Source of the DNA: Paludibacteraceae bacterium
Lineage (GTDB): Bacteria; Bacteroidota; Bacteroidia; Bacteroidales; Paludibacteraceae
NCBI GenBank assembly: GCA_017649925.1
Contig: JAGCFX010000047.1
Coordinates: 1-64,000 of the forward strand
Reading direction: 5' to 3'
DNA length: 64,000 nt
The notes under the pieces were generated by a model, which did not search any database, was not told where the DNA came from, and saw only the letters and a list, made by a program, of their open reading frames with translations. This document shows, in pieces, positions 26,325 to 34,458 of this stretch. Position 1 is the first letter of the stretch, and every line of letters starts with the position of its first letter. The position numbers and the translations under genes are program-made.

Positions 26325-29300
26325 ATGAAACGTTTCGGTTTTATCATCAGTTTGTTAGTTTGCGTGACGGGAATGCGTGCGCATGAGCATTATGTTGTTC
26401 AGCACTATTCCATCAAGGACGGTATGAGTCAAAATACCGTGATGGCAATTTTGCAAGACAAAAAAGGCTTCATGTGGTTCGGAACCTGGGATGGTTTGAA
26501 TCGCTTTGACGGCTATACATTTGAGGTGTACAAGGCGATGAGCGATGGCGTGGAAGCACATGTGAACAACCGTGTAGATTTGATTTATGAAGATTCGCGC
26601 GAGCAGATTTGGTGGGCGACATATGACGGTCATTTCTATAAACTAGATGCCTCCCGTAAACTAACAACAGAGCAACCGTACGACAGTCTTCCGGAAGGCA
26701 TGTTGGTCAAGATAGCCGATGGCGGAAAGAAGACAAAAGTCGATTCGCGCGGAATCGTATGGCAAGCGGATGATACCTATGGAATTTTACGCTATCGTTT
26801 CGGTCAATGGAAACGCTTTACGCCTCCATTGGATAGCCGATATGCGGGTCGATTGCGTGAGCACTTCTTCCTCTTGGAAGATAATATGGGTCGCACATGG
26901 GTAAACCCTACAGGCGGAGGATGGAGTTATTATGACTATGACAAGGATGAATTGGTATATCCGATAGAGGGTTTGACCAATATGATTCACACGGCATATG
27001 TGGATCGCGATGGACAAATGTGGATATCGACGTATGACGGCGGTGTAGATTGTGTGAACATGGAGCCAACGCCGTATCTACTGCACGATATGCGTCGCTC
27101 TGCTCGCGATAACGGCGAGGTGCGAGCTTTCGCGCATACGAAAAGGGGCGATGTATTGACATTGGTTAAATCCGAAACAGGTGTTTACAGTGCCATAGAA
27201 AGTTCTCACGGATTACTCTACGGAACGAAAGGAAGGGGATTAAAAAACATGACTAACGGTCACATTATTCCTACCTCTCATCCGGATATTTATGATATAG
27301 AGGAGGGACGTGACGGCACATTGTATGTGGCGACATACGGTGGTGGAGTGAATATCATTCGATGGAACGAACAACGCGGCGGATGGGAGAAACCGGAAGT
27401 GGTTGGTCCCGGCATGAAAGTGCGTGATATTGAGATAGTGGATGAAACTCTGTGGTGTGGCACGACCACCGGTATTTTGCGGATTAACCTAGAGAAATCC
27501 GAAAGTAGTGTAATACCGAGTTACGATATTCGTGCACTTTATTACAGTCATGATAAATTGTGGCTTGGTTCATTTGGCGGCGGTTTGCTTTATCTGGATC
27601 CCCAAGACCCGAATGCTGAGATAAAAAAGATAGAGACATTCCATGATATTATTCTTAGCATGACGGGAGACGGAAAGAACTTATGGTTCTGTTCGGAGAG
27701 TGATATCGCACAACTAAACCTTGAGACTCGGAATTTATATTTCTATGATGCATTAGACGGTCAAAACAATACTTATTTTACGGAGGCAGAGGCACTACGC
27801 ACACCTTCCGGAACTATTCTTTTCGGCTATTCAAATGGCTATTGTTCGTTTGATCCGTCACTCATTCGTCGCTCCAATTCTGTGCCTCCGATGCGAATTA
27901 CAAATATCAAGGTACAAGACGAAGAATTGGATGGAGATGTGATTGCTATTTCCAACGGAAGCAATATCACGATTGAATATGCCGCACTGGAATATGTGGG
28001 AATCGATAAGATTTTCTACTCTTACAAAATGGATGGCATAGACAAGAGCTGGAATGGTCCTACTGATATGCGCCGTGTGACCTATAATAACTTGCGTCAC
28101 GGCGAGTATATATTCCACGTGCGCTCGACAAACCGCGAAGGCGGCGAGGTGGACAACGAACAAACGCTTCGCATTTTTGTAGAGAAACCGCTATGGTTAA
28201 GTTGGTGGGCAATCATGTTGTATATAATCGGCATATTGGGTACGATAGGCTTTATGATTTATATCATCAGCACATATAACGGTTTGCGTCAAACAGTGAA
28301 AGTGGAGCAACAAGTGACGGATATCAAGTTGCGTTTCTTTACGAATATCAGCCATGAGTTACGCACCCCGTTAACGCTGATTGTAGGACCGGTGGAGAAT
28401 ATCCTTCAGACGGAGCGCATCAGCCAAAGTGTACGCAGTCAACTGGAGATTGTTCAAAGCAATAGTCGGCGTATGCTGCGGATGGTGAACCAATTATTGG
28501 AGTTCCGTAAAGTTCAGAACCAGAAGATGAAACTGAAAGTCCAGAAGACGCTTTTGAGTGAGTTGGTGGAGGAGACGAGTGCAAACTTCAAGAAGGAGGC
28601 ATACGACAAGCATATTCTTTTTGAGATTCAAAATAATGCCGAAGACTCAACCGTTTGGGTAGATCGTGGACGCATGGATACCATCCTTTGGAACTTGCTG
28701 AGTAATGCGTTTAAGTTTACAGCATCCGGCAAGCATATTCGCGTCATTGTTGGTGAAAAACCGGGTTTTGTTACGTTAGCCGTACAAGATGAAGGAGTAG
28801 GTATAGCTCCGGAGAAGCGTAGTGTGCTTTTCGAGCGTTTTTCCAGTAATAATGAAGTGAATAACAACAACACATCAGGTACCGGTATCGGAATGAATCT
28901 CACGAAAGAACTGGTGGATTTGCATCATGGTTACATTGAAGTTGAGAGCGAAGTAGGAAAGGGCACAACAATCACGATTCTTTTGCATACAGGCAAAGAA
29001 CATTTCGGAGCAGAGGAAGTAGATTTCATTGCAGACGATATGAGCAGTGCCCAAGTGCCGGTAACGTTGACTCTGGAGGATAAATTGGAGCAGTTGGAAC
29101 AAGAGCAACAAGACAATCGTCGTACCATACTGGTGGTTGACGATAATCAAGATATGCGCCAATTCCTGACAGGTATATTCATCAAAGACTATAATGTCGT
29201 GGCTGCGGTAGACGGCGAAGAAGCAGAGCATATCATTCGCACCAAACCGATTGATATCGTTGTGACCGATTTGATGATGCCGAAAGTGGATGGGTTGGAG

Positions 29301-29891
29301 TTGACGCAATTTATCAAAAAGAATCCGGATTTGGATTATATCCCCGTTATTCTGCTTACAGCCAAAGCGGCCATTGAGAGTCGATTGGAAGCCCTCAAAT
29401 ATGGTGCGGATGATTATGTGACGAAACCATTTGAACCAGAGTATTTGCGTGCGCGCGTCCATAATATATTGGTACAGCGTGAGCAGTTGGAGCAAAGTTA
29501 TCGTCAGCGTTTGATGCGATTAGAACCGCAGAAATCAGACGAACCGATACCGGGTGATGCATTCTTGGCGAAGTTGCTGGATGTGATGAATAAGCAATTG
29601 GATAACAATACGTTGACTGTTGATGACTTGGTGGATGAGATGGGTATGGGACGTACGGTATTCTTCAACAAACTGAAGAGTATGACGGGCCTCAGTCCTG
29701 TGGAATTCATCCGCGAGATGCGCATCAAGCGTGCCGCCCAACTGCTTGAAGAGCGGCAATATAACATTACGGAGGTAACGTATATGGTTGGTATGAACGA
29801 CTCGCGTTATTTCGCGAAATGTTTTAAGAATACCTATGGTGTGACGCCGAGCGAGTACCGTCGGTCCGTTTTTAGCAAAGAGGAAGAATGA
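26325..29891 (+). CDS. hybrid two-component system sensor/regulator (HTCS)
   Basis: 1188 aa single-protein signalling system. A signal peptide (MKRFGFIISLLVCVTGMRA) precedes a periplasmic sensor of about 600 residues built from two-component propeller repeats (IKDGMSQNTVMAILQDKKGF, FMWFGTWDGLNRFDGYTF) and a Y_Y_Y domain. One membrane segment lies near 625-647. Then come HisKA (ISHELRTPLTLIVGP, about 675), HATPase (NLLSNAFKFT, about 788), a receiver (ILVVDDNQDMRQF, DLMMPKVDGLE, about 935-1050) and a C-terminal AraC-type HTH. In Bacteroides such proteins sense glycan fragments and switch on polysaccharide loci; no susC/susD pair is near. The ATG at 26325 is preferred over one at 26283. Confidence 0.93.
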   Translation: MKRFGFIISLLVCVTGMRAHEHYVVQHYSIKDGMSQNTVMAILQDKKGFMWFGTWDGLNRFDGYTFEVYKAMSDGVEAHVNNRVDLIYEDSREQIWWATYDGHFYKLDASRKLTTEQPYDSLPEGMLVKIADGGKKTKVDSRGIVWQADDTYGILRYRFGQWKRFTPPLDSRYAGRLREHFFLLEDNMGRTWVNPTGGGWSYYDYDKDELVYPIEGLTNMIHTAYVDRDGQMWISTYDGGVDCVNMEPTPYLLHDMRRSARDNGEVRAFAHTKRGDVLTLVKSETGVYSAIESSHGLLYGTKGRGLKNMTNGHIIPTSHPDIYDIEEGRDGTLYVATYGGGVNIIRWNEQRGGWEKPEVVGPGMKVRDIEIVDETLWCGTTTGILRINLEKSESSVIPSYDIRALYYSHDKLWLGSFGGGLLYLDPQDPNAEIKKIETFHDIILSMTGDGKNLWFCSESDIAQLNLETRNLYFYDALDGQNNTYFTEAEALRTPSGTILFGYSNGYCSFDPSLIRRSNSVPPMRITNIKVQDEELDGDVIAISNGSNITIEYAALEYVGIDKIFYSYKMDGIDKSWNGPTDMRRVTYNNLRHGEYIFHVRSTNREGGEVDNEQTLRIFVEKPLWLSWWAIMLYIIGILGTIGFMIYIISTYNGLRQTVKVEQQVTDIKLRFFTNISHELRTPLTLIVGPVENILQTERISQSVRSQLEIVQSNSRRMLRMVNQLLEFRKVQNQKMKLKVQKTLLSELVEETSANFKKEAYDKHILFEIQNNAEDSTVWVDRGRMDTILWNLLSNAFKFTASGKHIRVIVGEKPGFVTLAVQDEGVGIAPEKRSVLFERFSSNNEVNNNNTSGTGIGMNLTKELVDLHHGYIEVESEVGKGTTITILLHTGKEHFGAEEVDFIADDMSSAQVPVTLTLEDKLEQLEQEQQDNRRTILVVDDNQDMRQFLTGIFIKDYNVVAAVDGEEAEHIIRTKPIDIVVTDLMMPKVDGLELTQFIKKNPDLDYIPVILLTAKAAIESRLEALKYGADDYVTKPFEPEYLRARVHNILVQREQLEQSYRQRLMRLEPQKSDEPIPGDAFLAKLLDVMNKQLDNNTLTVDDLVDEMGMGRTVFFNKLKSMTGLSPVEFIREMRIKRAAQLLEERQYNITEVTYMVGMNDSRYFAKCFKNTYGVTPSEYRRSVFSKEEE

Positions 29892-30406
29892 GAGCAAGAA
29901 TAGTGATATACGTGCTAACGTTCATTGCGTTAGCCGGTTGCGGCAAGATAGGTCCGCAACTCCCACACCGTATAGGTGAGTCGCCGGAAGCAGACAGTGC
30001 AGAACTGGCGCTGCTGGAACTGAATCAGCAGATGGCCATAGCTGCGGAAAAACAACTGCTGCAGTATGTACAGGCGCAGGACGAACCGTATGCCGTGTAT
30101 GAAGTGGATACATGGATGCATATCATTGACCGCGGTGATGAAAACGCGCCGACACCCCAGCCTAATGAGGAATGGACCATCGCCATGCGGACGTATAATA
30201 TGGACGGACAGCTTCTTGTGGACTCAGAAGGAACATATCGTATCAGAAAGCAGGAATTACCGATTGCCGTAGATATCAATATCAAAGAACTGCATCGGGG
30301 CGGCAAGGCCAGATTAGTTGTGCCTTGGTATGCGGCATACGGAATGAAAGGGACGGAAGATATTCCACCATACGAAAATTTAATCATAGATATAGAACTG
30401 AAATAG
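29888..30406 (+). CDS. FKBP-type peptidyl-prolyl isomerase-like lipoprotein
   Basis: 172 aa. Lipobox LAGC (residues 15-18) after a short signal sequence. The C-terminal half resembles the FKBP fold: GKARLVVPWYAAYGMKGTEDIPPYENLIIDIEL matches the family end A..v.P...aYG..G...IPP...Li.di.L. (quoted here as spaced signature plus ending YENLIIDIEL.) It may help fold exported proteins and recalls GldI-type lipoproteins of the phylum. The ATG overlaps the regulator's stop by 4 nt. It abuts DUF4827 with no spacer. Confidence 0.75.
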   Translation: MRARIVIYVLTFIALAGCGKIGPQLPHRIGESPEADSAELALLELNQQMAIAAEKQLLQYVQAQDEPYAVYEVDTWMHIIDRGDENAPTPQPNEEWTIAMRTYNMDGQLLVDSEGTYRIRKQELPIAVDINIKELHRGGKARLVVPWYAAYGMKGTEDIPPYENLIIDIELK

Positions 30407-30985
30407 ATGAAAAAAATTATTTTTGTAGGTCTTGTCGGTATGGCCTTTGCTTTTGCTGGCTGTACGCAAAATACCTATGCTCATTTGCGTGATCAAGAAG
30501 ACAAGTTGATTGCCAATTATCTTCGCCGTAACAATCTTACGATATTGGAGGAAGAGCCTTCAGCCAATCATATATGGGGAGAAAAGGAATATTATAAAGT
30601 ACACGGGTACGACAATTTCTACTTCCATCTGATTGAGCGCGGTGATTCCGTCCGCGTTGATTCCGTCAGTCCCACTCAAAACGACACGGTGGACTTGGCG
30701 ATTGTTGCTAATGATTTGATCATTCTGCGATATAAACGGTTTGGCTTGACGGAAAATGCCGATACACTCAGTTATTGGACAACACTCGATCAGGCTTTTC
30801 CTGTGGAATTCCATTATGGTAATACCAGTGAGTGCGAGGCTGTAGCATGGCATTTGGCAGTCAAACTGATGAAGTATCCGGATTCTCAATGCGAGATTAT
30901 TGTGCCTAGCAAATTGGGTTTCAGCAATGAGCAGAGTACGGTAACGCCATATGTATATATTTTGAAAATCAAAGTAAAACAATAA
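30407..30985 (+). CDS. DUF4827 lipoprotein
   Basis: 192 aa with lipobox FAGC (Cys19). The body (HLRDQEDKLIANYLRRNNL, YFHLIERGDSV, IVANDLIILRYKRF, PSKLGFSNEQSTVTPYVYIL) matches the Bacteroidales DUF4827 family, which also looks FKBP-like at its end. It sits directly between the FKBP-like lipoprotein and glmM, an arrangement I recall from Bacteroides. Function is unknown; an envelope folding or assembly role is a guess from location. Confidence 0.8.
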   Translation: MKKIIFVGLVGMAFAFAGCTQNTYAHLRDQEDKLIANYLRRNNLTILEEEPSANHIWGEKEYYKVHGYDNFYFHLIERGDSVRVDSVSPTQNDTVDLAIVANDLIILRYKRFGLTENADTLSYWTTLDQAFPVEFHYGNTSECEAVAWHLAVKLMKYPDSQCEIIVPSKLGFSNEQSTVTPYVYILKIKVKQ

Positions 30986-30986
30986 T

Positions 30987-32357
30987 ATGAGTTTAGTTAA
31001 AAGTATTTCCGGTATCCGCGGTACTATCGGTGGTCCTGTAGGCGAAGGCTTGAACCCTGTGGATATCGTTCGTTTTACGGCGGCTTATGCTACGCAACGT
31101 CGCGCAGCGCTGCCGAATAACAATGTGATTGTAGTGGGTCGTGATGCCCGTTTGAGTGGTCATATGGTGGAGCAAATTGTATGCGGCACGCTGATGGGCA
31201 TGGGGTATGATGTTGTGAATATCGGTTTGGCTACAACGCCGACCACAGAGTTGGCTGTTACGGGAGAGAAGGCAGCGGGTGGTATTATTCTTACCGCCAG
31301 TCATAATCCCAAGCAGTGGAACGCGCTCAAACTACTGAACGAGCATGGTGAGTTTCTCAATGATGCCGAAGGAAAAGGCGTGTTGGCTATCGCAGAGAAA
31401 GAGGATTTTACCTTTGCGGAAGTGGATGATCTGGGTCACATGACGAGCAAAGACTATTTGCCGTACCATGTGGAGCAGGTATTAAAACTAAAGCTAGTGG
31501 ATGTAGAGGCTATCCAAAAACGCAATTTCACAGTTGCCATCGATTGCGTCAATTCTGTGGGCGGACTGGCTATACCGGCTATTCTGCGAGCTGTAGGTGT
31601 GAAGAATATCATTGAGTTGAACTGCACTCCGAATGGTCATTTTCCGCATAATCCGGAACCGCTGCCGCAACACTTGACCCAGATAAGCGATTTGCTGAAG
31701 AGCGGCAAGGCGGATGTGGGTTTTGTTGTTGATCCGGATGTGGATCGATTGGCCATTATCTGTGAGAACGGCGATATGTTCGGCGAGGAGTATACGCTTG
31801 TAAGTGTAGCGGATTATATCTTACGCCATACACCCGGTAACACGGTCAGCAATATGTCTTCTACGCGCGCGCTGAGTGACGTGACGAAGGCGCATGGCGG
31901 TGTGTACAGCGCGAGTGCTGTAGGAGAAGTGAATGTGGTGGCAGAGATGAAGCGCGTGAATGCCGTTATCGGCGGCGAAGGTAATGGCGGTGTTATCTAT
32001 CCGGAGTGCCATTACGGTCGTGATGCGCTGGTGGGTATAGCACTCTTCCTCACTCATCTGGCGCACCTGGATATGAAAGTGAGCGAACTGCGCCGCACAT
32101 TGCCGGACTATTGCATCAGCAAGAATCGTATTGATTTGACACCGAATACCGATGTGGATGCTATCCTTGCGCGCGTAAAAGAACTATATAAGAACGAGCG
32201 TGTCAATGACCGTGACGGTGTGAAGATTGATTTTGCGGACGGCTGGGTTCATCTGCGCAAATCCAATACGGAACCCATCATCCGCGTCTATTCGGAAGCG
32301 GCCACAATGGAGCAAGCCAATGCGTTGGCGCAAAAAGTAATGGCGGTAATACGATGA
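30987..32357 (+). CDS. glmM: phosphoglucosamine mutase
   Basis: 456-aa alpha-D-phosphohexomutase converting glucosamine-6-phosphate to the 1-phosphate for UDP-GlcNAc, feeding peptidoglycan and lipid A. Catalytic serine loop is ILTASHNPKQWNALK, the metal loop is DPDVDRLA, the sugar-binding loop GGEGNGGVIYP, and the phosphate-binding loop RKSNTEPIIRVYSE. The family also contains phosphomannomutases, but this form is annotated as GlmM throughout Bacteroidetes. One base separates it from DUF4827 and it overlaps surE by 4 nt. Confidence 0.9.
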   Translation: MSLVKSISGIRGTIGGPVGEGLNPVDIVRFTAAYATQRRAALPNNNVIVVGRDARLSGHMVEQIVCGTLMGMGYDVVNIGLATTPTTELAVTGEKAAGGIILTASHNPKQWNALKLLNEHGEFLNDAEGKGVLAIAEKEDFTFAEVDDLGHMTSKDYLPYHVEQVLKLKLVDVEAIQKRNFTVAIDCVNSVGGLAIPAILRAVGVKNIIELNCTPNGHFPHNPEPLPQHLTQISDLLKSGKADVGFVVDPDVDRLAIICENGDMFGEEYTLVSVADYILRHTPGNTVSNMSSTRALSDVTKAHGGVYSASAVGEVNVVAEMKRVNAVIGGEGNGGVIYPECHYGRDALVGIALFLTHLAHLDMKVSELRRTLPDYCISKNRIDLTPNTDVDAILARVKELYKNERVNDRDGVKIDFADGWVHLRKSNTEPIIRVYSEAATMEQANALAQKVMAVIR

Positions 32358-33097
32358 ACATAGTTGTTATAAATGACGACGGTTGGGGAACCGCAGGAAT
32401 TCGTCTGTTGGCAAAAGAGATGACCAAACTGGGTCGTGTGACGGTAGTGGCTCCCGATGGTCCGCGTAGCGGAAAAGGCGCTTCCATCAGCGTGGAGACG
32501 CCGATTTATATGCGTCGTATCGAGGAACACGACCTGAATGGAGCAGAGGTGTACATTACCAATGGTACCCCGGCGGATTGCGTGAAGATTGCCCGCGAGG
32601 AACTGTTTCCCGATAAACCGATTGATTTGCTCGTTTCCGGAATCAACCATGGCAGTAATGCGGCTATTAATGCCATGTATTCGGGTACGATTGGCGCGTG
32701 TCTCGTGGCCGCGGAGAAGGGCATTCCGGCAATCGGATGGTCCATCAACAGCCATGCGATGGATGTTGATTTGCATTGGTTGCAACCTTTCTTGGTAGAA
32801 GTGACGAAGCACCTGTTTGATGAAGGAATAGCACCGCGTACGTGCTTTAATATCAATGCGCCGATAGGTGAGATAGAAGGTATTCGTTGGACGCGGCAGT
32901 GTATCGGACATTGGGCGCATGAGTTGGCGCCTATCGAGGAGAAATTACCGGAAGGAGTACTGAAAGGATGGAAACTAGCGGGCGAGTTTGTGAATGACGA
33001 ACCTTCTGCAACGGATACGGATATTTGGGCGATGGATCATCAGTTACTGGCCATCACGCCGCTGAGTATTGATTGGACGCACTATGGATCGCTTTGA
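32354..33097 (+). CDS. surE: 5'/3'-nucleotidase SurE
   Basis: 247-aa metal-dependent nucleoside monophosphatase. The metal-binding start is MNIVVINDDGWGTAGI, followed by VVAPDGPRSGKGASIS, NGTPADCVKIA and LLVSGINHGSNAAINAMYSGTIGAC, all hallmark SurE segments. Cytoplasmic. The ATG overlaps the glmM stop and the 3' end overlaps the next small gene by 14 bp. Confidence 0.95.
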   Translation: MNIVVINDDGWGTAGIRLLAKEMTKLGRVTVVAPDGPRSGKGASISVETPIYMRRIEEHDLNGAEVYITNGTPADCVKIAREELFPDKPIDLLVSGINHGSNAAINAMYSGTIGACLVAAEKGIPAIGWSINSHAMDVDLHWLQPFLVEVTKHLFDEGIAPRTCFNINAPIGEIEGIRWTRQCIGHWAHELAPIEEKLPEGVLKGWKLAGEFVNDEPSATDTDIWAMDHQLLAITPLSIDWTHYGSL

Positions 33098-33362
33098 TCG
33101 CTATTGGATAGGTGTTCTGGTCGGACTCATCTTGCCGGCTATCTTCGGAGTGACTTACATCGAGGTGATGAACCTGTGGTATCCATTGCAGACGCTGCAG
33201 TTTGAGGCCGGAGGAGTGCTGAGTAAACTGCTGTTAGTCAGCGTGTTCCCGGACTTGGCGCTTATCTTCGTTTTCTATACAACGGATACCTGGCGTCTGT
33301 CGAAAGGCGTCCTTATCGGAGCAATGCCGTATATATTGGCGGCACTTATAGTTTCGATGTGA
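33084..33362 (+). CDS. small three-helix membrane protein
   Basis: 92 aa, three hydrophobic segments (about residues 9-30, 45-62 and 70-90), no recognised domain. The start at 33084 is chosen because an upstream ATG at 33069 would deepen the overlap with surE. Its 3' end overlaps the 3' end of lpxB on the other strand by 17 bp. A small membrane protein next to surE and lpxB is, from memory, common in Bacteroidales; function unknown. Confidence 0.75.
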   Translation: MDRFDRYWIGVLVGLILPAIFGVTYIEVMNLWYPLQTLQFEAGGVLSKLLLVSVFPDLALIFVFYTTDTWRLSKGVLIGAMPYILAALIVSM

Positions 33363-34452
33363 TGATGGCTGCGGCAGTTGCAGAGGCGGGTTGAGGACCC
33401 AAGAGAGAAGAGATGTTTTGGTAAGACGCAAGCATCTCTTTTTTGTATGCCTTATCCGTTAGTATGCGCGATAGTTCAGTAGCGACCTTGTCTGCCGTGA
33501 AGTCGTTGGCCACGCATTCTTTGATGACCTCTTTGCCTGCGATGAGGTTCACCAATGTGAAATAAGGAATCGAGAAAACGAGGGGTTGTGCCCATCGCAA
33601 AAATCCGAGCAGTCGAGAGCACGCCAAGTGGTAAACGGCTACTTGCGGGCAACCCAATAACGCCGTTTCCAGGGTAGCGGTACCGGAATTGACAATCGCC
33701 GCTGTGGCTTGGTGGACGGTGCTGTAAGTATCACGCGTCAGTCGCTCGCCGTGCTGCAAATACGGAGTATAGAAATCATTGTTGATAGCCGGTGCAGCGC
33801 AGACTATAAGCTGATAATCCGGAAAACGTCTGGCGGCCTCCAACATACGTGGCAGGCAATGACTCACTTCGTTGGGACGCGAACCCGGCAGTAGCGCAAT
33901 CGTCTGTGTTTTGTCAGTGGTATGGTCTGTGTGCTGTACTTCGGCAATCTCTTCCGCGGTCGGATTCCCCACATAAGTACACGTATAGCCGTAGCGGGCA
34001 TAGAAATCCGGTTCAAAAGGCAGAATGCCCAGTACGCGATCGCAGAGACGGGCGATGGTATGAATGCGCCAACGCTTCCATGCCCATACTTTCGGCGGAA
34101 TATAATAGTATATCTTGGTGTGTGGCAAATGGCGGCGGCAGAAGGCAGCTATCTTCAGATTGAAAGACGGATAATCGATGAGGATCAATGCATCCGGTTG
34201 CTCTGCCAGCAATGCTTCGTGCGCAATGCGGAAGTTCTGCCTCACCTGTCCTATATTGCGCAGCACGGTCACAAAGCCCATAAATGCCATATGCGAGATA
34301 TGCCGATAGAGACGACACCCGGCAGCGACCATTTGGTCACCGCCGAGTCCCGCACATTGTGCTTTCGGGTCACGCTGCTTGATTTGCGCAATCAGCGCTG
34401 CGGCGTGCATATCTCCCGAAACCTCTCCGGCTATCAGAAAATACTTCGCCAT
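33346..34452 (-). CDS. lpxB: lipid-A-disaccharide synthase
   Basis: 368-aa GT19 enzyme joining UDP-diacylglucosamine and lipid X. N-terminal LIAGEVSGDMHAAALI, the GLGGDQMVAAGC segment, YYYIPPKVWAWKRWRI, FEPDFYARYGYTCTYVGNP and LLPGSRPNEV are family hallmarks. Peripheral inner-membrane enzyme. It is convergent with surE and its small neighbour, and its start lies 6 bp below the M16 protease stop, so it is likely expressed with ftsH and the protease rather than with other lpx genes (59-61 kb). Confidence 0.93.
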   Translation of the reverse strand: MAKYFLIAGEVSGDMHAAALIAQIKQRDPKAQCAGLGGDQMVAAGCRLYRHISHMAFMGFVTVLRNIGQVRQNFRIAHEALLAEQPDALILIDYPSFNLKIAAFCRRHLPHTKIYYYIPPKVWAWKRWRIHTIARLCDRVLGILPFEPDFYARYGYTCTYVGNPTAEEIAEVQHTDHTTDKTQTIALLPGSRPNEVSHCLPRMLEAARRFPDYQLIVCAAPAINNDFYTPYLQHGERLTRDTYSTVHQATAAIVNSGTATLETALLGCPQVAVYHLACSRLLGFLRWAQPLVFSIPYFTLVNLIAGKEVIKECVANDFTADKVATELSRILTDKAYKKEMLASYQNISSLLGPQPASATAAAIITSKL

Positions 34453-34458
34453 GCGCCG

